A stretch of 64,000 nucleotides of DNA from Henricia sp. BOLD:AAB3569 (GCA_037783545.1 JBBELK010000109.1:124001-188000); one strand, 5' to 3'. Counted from the stretch's first letter, positions 51,384 to 62,486 are shown. Program-made: numbers and translations. The notes: generated by a model not told the origin, from the sequence alone.

Positions 51384-53090
51384 TTAAATAATTTTGTTGG
51401 TGCGGCCCTGAAGAATTGAGGACAGTTGTATCCCTAGAAGTTTTGATTTAAAGGACTCCACTGAAGTAGCTTCTCTAACGTCTGTAGGGAGTAGATTCCA
51501 CTGAGTTGTTGTTCTTGGAATAAAGGAATATTTGTAGCAGTCCTTTTTAGGTGCAGGGTGCGTGAAGGAGATTGAAGATGATTTCCTTGTTAATATTTTA
51601 CCCCCCTTATAGTTAACTTGGTATTGGCCAACATTGATTGCAATTTTATGATGAATCGATTTGTAGAGCAAAGTTAACCTTGACATGGCCCTGCGTTCCT
51701 CCAGTGATTTCCATCCAAGGTTGGTGATCATGGTTGAAACACTGCTTGTACGTCTAAAGTCTTTACAAACGAATCTGGCAGCTCTACGTTGTACAGCTTC
51801 GAGTTTATTTTTATGATCTTGACGGTATGGGTCCCATATGGTTGCACAATATTCTAATTTGGGTCTGACTAGGGTCTTATATGCGATTTCCTTAGCTTTG
51901 ATGGAACAGCTAAACAAATTCCTGCGCAGTAAACCTAGAGTTTTGTTTGCTTGAGCGGCAGTATTACTTACATGTTCAGCCCAGCTCAGTTTGTTGTTTA
52001 AGTTTACTCCTAGGTAGGTGTGATTTATAACCGTTTGGAGAGGTGTACCATTTATCATATATGATGATAAGGAGGGTTTCCTTTTGTGGGTCATGTGCAT
52101 GGCATAACATTTGGCAATGTTAAACCTCATCTGCCACTTGGACTCCCAGTTACAAAGAGTATCAATGTCATTTTGTAGCTTCAAGTTATCTTCCGAGGTT
52201 TGGATTTCACGATATAATATGCAATCATCTGCCAGTAACCTGACTTGGGATGAAATTCCCTCTGGGAGGTCATTGAGATACAAAATGAAAAGCAAAGGGC
52301 CAAGGACAGTACCCTGAGGCACTCCCGATGTCACACCTACTGGGCTGGATGAACTGCCCTCTAAGACTACTTGTTGTGATCGCTGTGTAAGGAAACTGTT
52401 GATCCAATCGTGCAGAGGACCTGAAATCCCGGCATGCTTCAGCTTTAGAAGCAATCTTTGATGTGGTACTAAGTCAAATGCTTTGCTAAAGTCCATGATG
52501 ATTATGTCGGCTTGTCCTTGGTTGTCTAAGATCTCAGCAAGGTCGTTTATAGTCAGGGCAAGCTGTGTCTCACACGAACGACCCTTGCGGAAGCCATGCT
52601 GTTCATTGTTGAGGATGTTATATTTATCGAAGTGAGCCATAATGTTAGAGTGGATAATATGTTCAAGTAATTTGCAAGGGATTGATGTCAGTGAAATTGG
52701 CCTGTAGTTAGATGGGTCTGAACGGTTTCCTTTCTTGAAGATAGGTGAGACATTTGCCTTTAGCCAATCCTCCGGTAATTTTCCAGTGTCAATGGACTTC
52801 TGAAAAATTTGTTGTAGAAGTGGAGCAATGCTATCAGCACATTCCTTTAAGATTGTTGGGACGATACCATCAGGACCTGGTGCTTTCTGAGGTTTTAATT
52901 CTCTCAATTGCTTCTGGATTCCCTCTGTTGTGATAACAATAGGAGACATCTGTTGGGATTTTGCACTGCCAAGGTTTGGAATGTTGTCGCAATTTTCCTT
53001 CGTAAAGATAGATTTGAAGTAACTATTTAGGGCATTTGCTTTGTCAGTTGGAGTTGCAGCAATACCCTGTAGTATTGAGTGTTGAGACAC
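51384..53090 (-). CDS. LINE reverse transcriptase
   Basis: 568 residues. Blocks in order: PQKAPGPDGI near 67, NYRPISLTS near 127, EQHGFRKGRS near 163, MDFSKAFDLVPH near 199, SGVPQGTVLGPLLF near 255, and the catalytic LADDCILY near 286-293. A C-terminal region with YLGV, LEYC and WDPY follows, typical of Jockey-superfamily enzymes. The upstream endonuclease lies in a different frame overlapping the first codons, so a frameshift near 53.09-53.12 kb separates them; this could be real decay or a sequencing slip. Confidence 0.9.
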   Translation of the reverse strand: MSQHSILQGIAATPTDKANALNSYFKSIFTKENCDNIPNLGSAKSQQMSPIVITTEGIQKQLRELKPQKAPGPDGIVPTILKECADSIAPLLQQIFQKSIDTGKLPEDWLKANVSPIFKKGNRSDPSNYRPISLTSIPCKLLEHIIHSNIMAHFDKYNILNNEQHGFRKGRSCETQLALTINDLAEILDNQGQADIIIMDFSKAFDLVPHQRLLLKLKHAGISGPLHDWINSFLTQRSQQVVLEGSSSSPVGVTSGVPQGTVLGPLLFILYLNDLPEGISSQVRLLADDCILYREIQTSEDNLKLQNDIDTLCNWESKWQMRFNIAKCYAMHMTHKRKPSLSSYMINGTPLQTVINHTYLGVNLNNKLSWAEHVSNTAAQANKTLGLLRRNLFSCSIKAKEIAYKTLVRPKLEYCATIWDPYRQDHKNKLEAVQRRAARFVCKDFRRTSSVSTMITNLGWKSLEERRAMSRLTLLYKSIHHKIAINVGQYQVNYKGGKILTRKSSSISFTHPAPKKDCYKYSFIPRTTTQWNLLPTDVREATSVESFKSKLLGIQLSSILQGRTNKII

Positions 53091-54018
53091 CAGTTGAGCA
53101 TTGTCTGAGGCTCTTTATGTATCTCCAAAAAGGCTTAGTGTTATTACATGCTAAATGTTCACCCAAGTCTAATAGGTGTTCATGTCGTGATTTTCTTAAG
53201 GTTCGATCTGAGTAACGACGCAACTGTCTAAAGATTTCCCAATCTGTAGTAGCGCCCGTTCTTCTGGCTTTATCGTAGGCTTTACGTTTACGTCTCATGA
53301 TGCGTTTGTGGGAGTGTTTAAACCAGGGAAGGCTGCTGTTGGTACAGGTCATCTTTGCAGGTATATGTCGATCCATGGCTGATGTTAATGCGTGTTTAAA
53401 TCCCGTCCAGAGTTTATCTACTGACTGGGCATAACATACTTCGTCGCCAATGGAGTCTGCGTAAGTATGCATGTCTTCATTAATTTGATTGAAGTTTCCT
53501 CTTTTAAATAGGAATGTCTTCCTACGTGGCTGCTTGATTCTTTCGGAGGAAGTAAGAAATTCCACACACACAATGTCATGATCAGAAATACCAGGCAGAA
53601 TGTTGACATTCTGAACGAGAGAAGGAACATTTGTAAAAACCAGATCCAAAATGTTGTCTTTCCTTGTAGGACTAGTCACGAGTTGGTGAAGATTATGGTC
53701 TTGAGCGATATCAATCATTTGCTTGCTAGTAGCTGGGTATCGACCCCCAGTGGCGACGTGAATTTTCTCCCAGTCCACATCAGGTAGATTAAAGTCCCCA
53801 GCTAAAATAATTTGACAGTTTCGAGAAAGTTTTGAAATAGCAGAGTCTAGTTCTTTTAAATAGTCATGGTTGGGTACTGCGGCAGCAAAGTGTCGTCTAT
53901 AAAATGCACCAACATATAAGGCAGGATTACCTTTAGTGTGGATACTGGCCCAAACAGATTCACAGTTTGTGTTGAGATCAGGTTCTTCTCTTGCGATAAG
54001 ATTGGATTTAATGGCGAG
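53044..54018 (-). pseudogene. LINE endonuclease, C-terminal part
   Basis: The frame is open from the truncated right end. It shows GDFNLPDVDW (catalytic Asp and Asn region) near 53.79 kb and SDHDIV (catalytic His) near 53.58 kb, both from apurinic-type endonucleases. Then comes a basic linker rich in R and K that normally leads to the reverse transcriptase. The N-terminal part of the nuclease is missing, so it should be inactive. Confidence 0.85.
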
Positions 54019-54262
54019 TATGATTCATCCCCTTCTTTACAAAATGTACGTGCCCTCCTCGCTGTAGCCGACAACGGAAATGAAATCAGCGTGGCAATGT
54101 TTCCTTTACTGCATGTTTCTTTTTCGTGACGACGGTCTGAGATGAAAATGTTCTTCGCGATGTTGTTAGGTTCACTAATTGCTGATTTCAAGAATGTACC
54201 CTGCAAACCTTCCTAAAATTGGAAAAAAAAGAGTTGATGCTCAACCGTCTTTGCAAGCGTCT

Positions 54263-54335
54263 CGCCCGATAAGGGACTTGAACCCTTGACCCTCAGATTA
54301 AAAGTCTGATGCTCTACCGACTGAGCTAACCGGGC
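54263..54335 (-). tRNA. tRNA-Lys(TTT)
   Basis: Canonical; first unit after the LINE. Confidence 0.96.
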
Positions 54336-54451
54336 TCTGAAAACCGCTCTTCCATGTAACAAGAAATTAGCTTACATTTTACCAGCATCGTCTGACGATA
54401 CAGACATGTTGACAAAAATCCGGGGAGTGACGACAACGATCAGCACGTCTT

Positions 54452-54534
54452 CCTTCGATAGCTCAGTTGGTAGAGCGGTGGACTGTAATAACATTGATAT
54501 CCATAGGTCGCTGGTTCAAATCCGGCTCGAAGGA
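54452..54534 (+). tRNA. tRNA-Tyr(GTA), base-37 variant
   Basis: G37 is A, as in the copy at 50709. Partner Lys at 54263. Confidence 0.87.
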
Positions 54535-54855
54535 ACTGTTTCGTTTTGAAATTTAGGTTTGTAGTTACGGCACAAAGCTAGGCATCAGGATGCGCATGTA
54601 CGTCCCTGCATGTGTGATTCATCCCCTTCTTTACAAAATGTACGTGCCCTCCTCGCTGTAGCCGACAACGGAAATGAAATCAGCGTGGCAATGTTTCCTT
54701 TACTGCATGTTTCTTTTTCGTGACGACGGTCTGAGATGAAAATGTTCTTCGCGATGTTGTTAGGTTCACTAATTGCTGATTTCAAGAATGTACCCTGCAA
54801 ACCTTCCTAAAATTGGAAAAAAAGAGTTGATGCTCAACCGTCTTTGCAAGCATCT

Positions 54856-54928
54856 CGCCCGATAAGGGACTTGAACCCTTGACCCTCAGATTAAAAGTCT
54901 GATGCTCTACCGACTGAGCTAACCGGGC
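54856..54928 (-). tRNA. tRNA-Lys(TTT)
   Basis: Canonical. Confidence 0.96.
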
Positions 54929-55044
54929 TCTGAAAACCGCTCTTCCATGTAACAAGAAATTAGCTTACATTTTACCAGCATCGTCTGACGATACAGACAT
55001 GTTGAAAAAAATCCGGGGAGTGACGACAACGATCAGCACGTCTT

Positions 55045-55127
55045 CCTTCGATAGCTCAGTTGGTAGAGCGGTGGACTGTAGTAACATTGATATCCACATG
55101 TCGCTGGTTCAAATCCGGCTCGAAGGA
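55045..55127 (+). tRNA. tRNA-Tyr(GTA)
   Basis: T43 to C and a G to T change in the variable loop (CACATG form). Partner Lys at 54856. Confidence 0.93.
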
Positions 55128-55427
55128 ACTGTTTCGTTTTGAAATTTAGGTTTGTAGCTAGGCATCAGGATGCGCATGTACGTCCCTGCATGTGTGATTC
55201 ATCCCCTTCTTTACAAAATGTACGTGCCCTCCTCGCTGTAGCCGACAACGGAAATGAAATCAGCGTGGCAATGTTTCCTTTACTGCATGTTTCTTTTTCG
55301 TGACGACGGTCTGAGATGAAAATGTTCTTCGCGATGTTGTTAGGTTCACTAATTGCTGATTTCAAGAATGTAACCTTCCTAAAATTTGAAAAAAAGAGTT
55401 GATGCTCAACCGTTTTTGCAAGCGTCT

Positions 55428-55500
55428 CGCCCGATAAGGGACTTGAACCCTTGACCCTCAGATTAAAAGTCTGATGCTCTACCGACTGAGCTAACCGGGC
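55428..55500 (-). tRNA. tRNA-Lys(TTT)
   Basis: Canonical. Confidence 0.96.
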
Positions 55501-55617
55501 TCTGAAAACCGCTCTTCCATGTAACAAAAAAATAAGCTTACATTTTACCAGCATCGTCTGACGATACAGACATGTTGAAAAAAATCCGGGGAGTGACGAC
55601 AACGATCAGCACGTCTT

Positions 55618-55700
55618 CCTTCGATAGCTCAGTTGGTAGAGCGGTGGACTGTAGTAACATTGATATCCATAGGTCGCTGGTTCAAATCCGGCTCGAAGGA
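55618..55700 (+). tRNA. tRNA-Tyr(GTA)
   Basis: Canonical; partner Lys at 55428. Confidence 0.96.
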
Positions 55701-56013
55701 ACTGTTTCGTTTTGAAATTTAGGTTTGTAGTTACGGCACAAAGCTAGGCATCAGGATGCGCATGTACGTCCCTGCATGTGTGATTCATCCCCTTCTTTAC
55801 AAAATGTACGTGCCCTCCTCGCTGTAGCCGACAACGGAAATGAAATCAGCGTGGCAATGTTTCCTTTACTGCATGTTTCTTTTTCGTGACGACGGTCTGA
55901 GATGAAAATGTTCTTCGCGATGTTGTTAGGTTCACTAATTGCTGATTTCAAGAATGTAACCTTCCTAAAATTTGAAAAAAAGAGTTGATGCTCAACCGTT
56001 TTTGCAAGCGTCT

Positions 56014-56086
56014 CGCCCGATAAGGGACTTGAACCCTTGACCCTCAGATTAAAAGTCTGATGCTCTACCGACTGAGCTAACCGGGC
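56014..56086 (-). tRNA. tRNA-Lys(TTT)
   Basis: Canonical. Confidence 0.96.
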
Positions 56087-56203
56087 TCTGAAAACCGCTC
56101 TTCCATGTAACAAAAAAATAAGCTTACATTTTACCAGCATCGTCTGACGATACAGACATGTTGAAAAAAATCCGGGGAGTGACGACAACGATCAGCACGT
56201 CTT

Positions 56204-56286
56204 CCTTCGATAGCTCAGTTGGTAGAGCGGTGGACTGTAGTAACATTGATATCCATAGGTCGCTGGTTCAAATCCGGCTCGAAGGA
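56204..56286 (+). tRNA. tRNA-Tyr(GTA)
   Basis: Canonical; partner Lys at 56014. Confidence 0.96.
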
Positions 56287-56607
56287 ACTGTTTCGTTTTG
56301 AAATTTAGGTTTGTAGTTACGGCACAAAGCTAGGCATCAGGATGCGCATGTACGTCCCTGCATGTGTGATTCATCCCCTTCTTTACAAAATGTACGTGCC
56401 CTCCTCGCTGTAGCCGACAACGGAAATGAAATCAGCGTGGCAATGTTTCCTTTACTGCATGTTTCTTTTTCGTGACGACGGTCTGAGATGAAAATGTTCT
56501 TCGCGATGTTGTTAGGTTCACTAATTGCTGATTTCAAGAATGTACCCTGCAAACCTTCCTAAAATTGGAAAAAAAGAGTTGATGCTCAACCGTCTTTGCA
56601 AGCGTCT

Positions 56608-56680
56608 CGCCCGATAAGGGACTTGAACCCTTGACCCTCAGATTAAAAGTCTGATGCTCTACCGACTGAGCTAACCGGGC
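56608..56680 (-). tRNA. tRNA-Lys(TTT)
   Basis: Canonical. Confidence 0.96.
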
Positions 56681-56796
56681 TCTGAAAACCGCTCTTCCAT
56701 GTAACAAGAAATTAGCTTACATTTTACCAGCATCGTCTGACGATACAGACATGTTGAAAAAAATCCGGGGAGTGACGACAACGATCAGCACGTCTT

Positions 56797-56879
56797 CCTT
56801 CGATAGCTCAGTTGGTAGAGCGGTGGACTGTAGTAACATTGATATCCACAGGTCGCTGGTTCAAATCCGGCTCGAAGGA
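56797..56879 (+). tRNA. tRNA-Tyr(GTA)
   Basis: T43 to C, as at 4810. Partner Lys at 56608. Confidence 0.96.
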
Positions 56880-57200
56880 ACTGTTTCGTTTTGAAATTTA
56901 GGTTTGTAGTTACGGCACAAAGCTAGGCATCAGGATGCGCATGTACGTCCCTGCATGTGTGATTCATCCCCTTCTTTACAAAATGTACGTGCCCTCCTCG
57001 CTGTAGCCGACAACGGAAATGAAATCAGCGTGGCAATGTTTCCTTTACTGCATGTTTCTTTTTCGTGACGACGGTCTGAGATGAAAATGTTCTTCGCGAT
57101 GTTGTTAGGTTCACTAATTGCTGATTTCAAGAATGTACCCTGCAAACCTTCCTAAAATTGGAAAAAAAGAGTTGATGCTCAACCGTCTTTGCAAGCGTCT

Positions 57201-57273
57201 CGCCCGATAAGGGACTTGAACCCTTGACCCTCAGATTAAAAGTCTGATGCTCTACCGACTGAGCTAACCGGGC
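57201..57273 (-). tRNA. tRNA-Lys(TTT)
   Basis: Canonical. Confidence 0.96.
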
Positions 57274-57389
57274 TCTGAAAACCGCTCTTCCATGTAACAA
57301 GAAATTAGCTTACATTTTACCAGCATCGTCTGACGATACAGACATGTTGAAAAAAATCCGGGGAGTGACGACAACGATCAGCACGTCTT

Positions 57390-57472
57390 CCTTCGATAGC
57401 TCAGTTGGTAGAGCGGTGGACTGTAGTAACATTGATATCCATAGGTCGCTGGTTCAAATCCGGCTCGAAGGG
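57390..57472 (+). tRNA. tRNA-Tyr(GTA), discriminator variant
   Basis: A73 is G. A73 is an identity base for eukaryotic tyrosyl-tRNA synthetase, so charging may be weaker. Partner Lys at 57201. Confidence 0.9.
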
Positions 57473-57785
57473 ACTGTTTCGTTTTGAAATTTAGGTTTGT
57501 AGTTACGGCACAAAGCTAGGCATCAGGATGCGCATGTACGTCCCTGCATGTGTGATTCATCCCCTTCTTTACAAAATGTACGTGCCCTCCTCGCTGTAGC
57601 CGACAACGGAAATGAAATCAGCGTGGCAATGTTTCCTTTACTGCATGTTTCTTTTTCGTGACGACGGTCTGAGATGAAAATGTTCTTCGCGATGTTGTTA
57701 GGTTCACTAATTGCTGATTTCAAGAATGTAACCTTCCTAAAATTTGAAAAAAAGAGTTGATGCTCAACCGTTTTTGCAAGCGTCT

Positions 57786-57858
57786 CGCCCGATAAGGGAC
57801 TTGAACCCTTGACCCTCAGATTAAAAGTCTGATGCTCTACCGACTGAGCTAACCGGGC
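57786..57858 (-). tRNA. tRNA-Lys(TTT)
   Basis: Canonical. Confidence 0.96.
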
Positions 57859-57975
57859 TCTGAAAACCGCTCTTCCATGTAACAAAAAAATAAGCTTACA
57901 TTTTACCAGCATCGTCTGACGATACAGACATGTTGAAAAAAATCCGGGGAGTGACGACAACGATCAGCACGTCTT

Positions 57976-58058
57976 CCTTCGATAGCTCAGTTGGTAGAGC
58001 GGTGGACTGTAGTAACATTGATATCCATAGGTCGCTGGTTCAAATCCGGCTCGAAGGA
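57976..58058 (+). tRNA. tRNA-Tyr(GTA)
   Basis: Canonical; partner Lys at 57786. Confidence 0.96.
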
Positions 58059-58379
58059 ACTGTTTCGTTTTGAAATTTAGGTTTGTAGTTACGGCACAAA
58101 GCTAGGCATCAGGATGCGCATGTACGTCCCTGCATGTGTGATTAATCCCCTTCTTTACAAAATGTACGTGCCCTCCTCGCTGTAGCCGACAACGGAAATG
58201 AAATCAGCGTGGCAATGTTTCCTTTACTGCATGTTTCTTTTTCGTGACGACGGTCTAAGATGAAAATGTTCTTCGCGATGTTGTTAGGTTCACTAATTGC
58301 TGATTTCAAGAATGTACCCTGCAAACCTTCCTAAAATTGGAAAAAAAGAGTTGATGCTCAACCGTCTTTGCAAGCGTCT

Positions 58380-58452
58380 CGCCCGATAAGGGACTTGAAC
58401 CCTTGACCCTCAGATTAAAAGTCTGATGCTCTACCGACTGAGCTAACCGGGC
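58380..58452 (-). tRNA. tRNA-Lys(TTT)
   Basis: Canonical. Confidence 0.96.
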
Positions 58453-58568
58453 TCTGAAAACCGCTCTTCCATGTAACAAGAAATTAGCTTACATTTTACC
58501 AGCATCGTCTGACGATACAGACATGTTGAAAAAAATCCGGGGAGTGACGACAACGATCAGCACGTCTT

Positions 58569-58651
58569 CCTTCGATAGCTCAGTTGGTAGAGCGGTGGAC
58601 TGTAGTAACATTGATATCCATAGGTCGCTGGTTCAAATCCGGCTCGAAGGA
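58569..58651 (+). tRNA. tRNA-Tyr(GTA)
   Basis: Canonical; partner Lys at 58380. Confidence 0.96.
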
Positions 58652-58972
58652 ACTGTTTCGTTTTGAAATTTAGGTTTGTAGTTACGGCACAAAGCTAGGC
58701 ATCAGGATGCGCATGTACGTCCCTGCATGTGTGATTCATCCCCTTCTTTACAAAATGTACGTGCCCTCCTCGCTGTAGCCGACAACGGAAATGAAATCAG
58801 CGTGGCAATGTTTCCTTTACTGCATGTTTCTTTTTCGTGACGACGGTCTGAGATGAAAATGTTCTTCGCGATGTTGTTAGGTTCACTAATTGCTGATTTC
58901 AAGAATGTACCCTGCAAACCTTCCTAAAATTGGAAAAAAAGAGTTGATGCTCAACCGTCTTTGCAAGCGTCT

Positions 58973-59045
58973 CGCCCGATAAGGGACTTGAACCCTTGAC
59001 CCTCAGATTAAAAGTCTGATGCTCTACCGACTGAGCTAACCGGGC
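58973..59045 (-). tRNA. tRNA-Lys(TTT)
   Basis: Canonical. Confidence 0.96.
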
Positions 59046-59161
59046 TCTGAAAACCGCTCTTCCATGTAACAAGAAATTAGCTTACATTTTACCAGCATCG
59101 TCTGACGATACAGACATGTTGAAAAAAATCCGGGGAGTGACGACAACGATCAGCACGTCTT

Positions 59162-59244
59162 CCTTCGATAGCTCAGTTGGTAGAGCGGTGGACTGTAGTA
59201 ACATTGATATCCACAGGTCGCTGGTTCAAATCCGGCTCGAAGGA
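59162..59244 (+). tRNA. tRNA-Tyr(GTA)
   Basis: T43 to C. Partner Lys at 58973. Confidence 0.96.
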
Positions 59245-59565
59245 ACTGTTTCGTTTTGAAATTTAGGTTTGTAGTTACGGCACAAAGCTAGGCATCAGGA
59301 TGCGCATGTACGTCCCTGCATGTGTGATTCATCCCCTTCTTTACAAAATGTACGTGCCCTCCTCGCTGTAGCCGACAACGGAAATGAAATCAGCGTGGCA
59401 ATGTTTCCTTTACTGCATGTTTCTTTTTCGTGACGACGGTCTGAGATGAAAATGTTCTTCGCGATGTTGTTAGGTTCACTAATTGCTGATTTCAAGAATG
59501 TACCCTGCAAACCTTCCTAAAATTTGAAAAAAAGAGTTGATGCTCAACCGTCTTTGCAAGCGTCT

Positions 59566-59638
59566 CGCCCGATAAGGGACTTAAACCCTTGACCCTCAGA
59601 TTAAAAGTCTGATGCTCTACCGACTGAGCTAACCGGGC
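59566..59638 (-). tRNA. tRNA-Lys(TTT), B-box variant
   Basis: C56 is T, so the B box reads GGTTTAAGTCC. C56 is nearly invariant, both for TFIIIC binding and for the G19-C56 contact. Confidence 0.8.
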
Positions 59639-59754
59639 TCTGAAAACCGCTCTTCCATGTAACAAGAAATTAGCTTACATTTTACCAGCATCGTCTGACG
59701 ATACAGACATGTTGAAAAAAATCCGGGGAGTGACGACAACGATCAGCACGTCTT

Positions 59755-59837
59755 CCTTCGATAGCTCAGTTGGTAGAGCGGTGGACTGTAGTAACATTGA
59801 TATCCACATGTCGCTGGTTCAAATCCGGCTCGAAGGA
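59755..59837 (+). tRNA. tRNA-Tyr(GTA)
   Basis: CACATG form, as at 55045. Partner Lys at 59566. Confidence 0.93.
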
Positions 59838-60158
59838 ACTGTTTCGTTTTGAAATTTAGGTTTGTAGTTACGGCACAAAGCTAGGCATCAGGATGCGCAT
59901 GTACGTCCCTGCATGTGTGATTCATCCCCTTCTTTACAAAATGTACGTGCCCTCCTCGCTGTAGCCGACAACGGAAATGAAATCAGCGTGGCAATGTTTC
60001 CTTTACTGCATGTTTCTTTTTCGTGACGACGGTCTGAGATGAAAATGTTCTTCGCGATGTTGTTAGGTTCACTACTTGCTGATTTCAAGAATGTACCCTG
60101 CAAACCTTCCTAAAATTTGAAAAAAAGAGTTGATGCTCAACCGTCTTTGCAAGCGTCT

Positions 60159-60231
60159 CGCCCGATAAGGGACTTAAACCCTTGACCCTCAGATTAAAAG
60201 TCTGATGCTCTACCGACTGAGCTAACCGGGC
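60159..60231 (-). tRNA. tRNA-Lys(TTT), B-box variant
   Basis: Same C56 to T change as at 59566. Confidence 0.8.
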
Positions 60232-60347
60232 TCTGAAAACCGCTCTTCCATGTAACAAGAAATTAGCTTACATTTTACCAGCATCGTCTGACGATACAGA
60301 CATGTTGAAAAAAATCCGGGGAGTGACGACAACGATCAGCACGTCTT

Positions 60348-60430
60348 CCTTCGATAGCTCAGTTGGTAGAGCGGTGGACTGTAGTAACATTGATATCCAC
60401 ATGTCGCTGGTTCAAATCCGGCTCGAAGGA
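60348..60430 (+). tRNA. tRNA-Tyr(GTA)
   Basis: CACATG form. Partner Lys at 60159. Confidence 0.93.
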
Positions 60431-60751
60431 ACTGTTTCGTTTTGAAATTTAGGTTTGTAGTTACGGCACAAAGCTAGGCATCAGGATGCGCATGTACGTC
60501 CCTGCATGTGTGATTCATCCCCTTCTTTACAAAATGTACGTGCCCTCCTCGCTGTAGCCGACAACGGAAATGAAATCAGCGTGGCAATGTTTCCTTTACT
60601 GCATGTTTCTTTTTCGTGACGACGGTCTGAGATGAAAATGTTCTTCGCGATGTTGTTAGGTTCACTACTTGCTGATTTCAAGAATGTACCCTGCAAACCT
60701 TCCTAAAATTTGAAAAAAAGAGTTGATGCTCAACCGTCTTTGCAAGCGTCT

Positions 60752-60824
60752 CGCCCGATAAGGGACTTAAACCCTTGACCCTCAGATTAAAAGTCTGATG
60801 CTCTACCGACTGAGCTAACCGGGC
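60752..60824 (-). tRNA. tRNA-Lys(TTT), B-box variant
   Basis: Same C56 to T change as at 59566. Confidence 0.8.
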
Positions 60825-60940
60825 TCTGAAAACCGCTCTTCCATGTAACAAGAAATTAGCTTACATTTTACCAGCATCGTCTGACGATACAGACATGTTG
60901 AAAAAAATCCGGGGAGTGACGACAACGATCAGCACGTCTT

Positions 60941-61023
60941 CCTTCGATAGCTCAGTTGGTAGAGCGGTGGACTGTAGTAACATTGATATCCATAGGTCGC
61001 TGGTTCAAATCCGGCTCGAAGGA
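60941..61023 (+). tRNA. tRNA-Tyr(GTA)
   Basis: Canonical; partner Lys at 60752. Confidence 0.96.
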
Positions 61024-61344
61024 ACTGTTTCGTTTTGAAAATTAGGTTTGTAGTTACGGCACAAAGCTAGGCATCAGGATGCGCATGTACGTCCCTGCAT
61101 GTGTGATTCATCCCCTTCTTTACAAAATGTACGTGCCCTCCTCGCTGTAGCCGACAACGGAAATGAAATCAGCGTGGCAATGTTTCCTTTACTGCATGTT
61201 TCTTTTTCGTGACGACGGTCTGAGATGAAAATGTTCTTCGCGATGTTGTTAGGTTCACTAATTGCTGATTTCAAGAATGTACCCTGCAAACCTTCCTAAA
61301 ATTTGAAAAAAAGAGTTGATGCTCAACCGTTTTTGCAAGCGTCT

Positions 61345-61417
61345 CGCCCGATAAGGGACTTGAACCCTTGACCCTCAGATTAAAAGTCTGATGCTCTACC
61401 GACTGAGCTAACCGGGC
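61345..61417 (-). tRNA. tRNA-Lys(TTT)
   Basis: Canonical. Confidence 0.96.
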
Positions 61418-61534
61418 TCTGAAAACCGCTCTTCCATGTAACAAAAAAATTAGCTTACATTTTACCAGCATCGTCTGACGATACAGACATGTTGAAAAAA
61501 ATCCGGGGAGTGACGACAACGATCAGCACGTCTT

Positions 61535-61617
61535 CCTTCGATAGCTCAGTTGGTAGAGCGGTGGACTGTAGTAACATTGATATCCATAGGTCGCTGGTTC
61601 AAATCCGGCTCGAAGGA
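61535..61617 (+). tRNA. tRNA-Tyr(GTA)
   Basis: Canonical; partner Lys at 61345. Confidence 0.96.
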
Positions 61618-61938
61618 ACTGTTTCGTTTTGAAATTTAGGTTTGTAGTTACGGCACAAAGCTAGGCATCAGGATGCGCATGTACGTCCCTGCATGTGTGA
61701 TTCATCCCCTTCTTTACAAAATGTACGTGCCCTCCTCGCTGTAGCCGACAACGGAAATGAAATCAGCGTGGCAATGTTTCCTTTACTGCATGTTTCTTTT
61801 TCGTGACGACGGTCTGAGATGAAAATGTTCTTCGCGATGTTGTTAGGTTCACTAATTGCTGATTTCAAGAATGTACCCTGCAAACCTTCCTAAAATTGGA
61901 AAAAAAGAGTTGATGCTCAACCGTCTTTGCAAGCGTCT

Positions 61939-62011
61939 CGCCCGATAAGGGACTTGAACCCTTGACCCTCAGATTAAAAGTCTGATGCTCTACCGACTGA
62001 GCTAACCGGGC
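61939..62011 (-). tRNA. tRNA-Lys(TTT)
   Basis: Canonical. Confidence 0.96.
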
Positions 62012-62127
62012 TCTGAAAACCGCTCTTCCATGTAACAAGAAATTAGCTTACATTTTACCAGCATCGTCTGACGATACAGACATGTTGAAAAAAATCCGCG
62101 GAGTGACGACAACGATCAGCACGTCTT

Positions 62128-62202
62128 CCTTCGATAGCTCAGTTGGTAGAGCGGTGGACTGTAGTAACATTGATATCCATAGGTCGCTGGTTCAAATCCG
62201 GC
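62128..62202 (+). pseudogene. tRNA-Tyr lacking its 3' acceptor strand
   Basis: The gene stops after the T stem and joins spacer at ACAAAGCTAGG. The junction uses a shared GGC, so the last 8 nt and the terminator are gone. Both internal promoter boxes remain. Confidence 0.93.
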
Positions 62203-62486
62203 ACAAAGCTAGGCATCAGGATGCGCATGTACGTCCCTGCATGTGTGATTCATCCCCTTCTTTACAAAATGTACGTGCCCTCCTCGCTGTAGCCGACAAC
62301 GGAAATGAAATCAGCGTGGCAATGTTTCCTTTACTGCATGTTTCTTTTTCGTGACGACGGTCTGAGATGAAAATGTTCTTCGCGATGTTGTTAGGTTCAC
62401 TAATTGCTGATTTCAAGAATGTACCCTGCAAACCTTCCTAAAATTGGAAAAAAAGAGTTGATGCTCAACCGTCTTTGCAAGCGTCT

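Larger units (their letters stand above)
51304..54020 (-). mobile_element. 5'-truncated LINE, Jockey/CR1-type
   Basis: Minus-strand non-LTR retrotransposon inserted in a unit spacer between GCATGT and TGATTCAT, with about one host base missing and no clear duplication. It retains the C-terminal part of an apurinic-type endonuclease and a complete-looking reverse transcriptase. A short 3' UTR ends in a GATACA-type hexamer repeat, the kind of tail seen in CR1/L2-related LINEs. First-frame sequence and part of the endonuclease are missing at the 5' (right) end. Confidence 0.88.
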
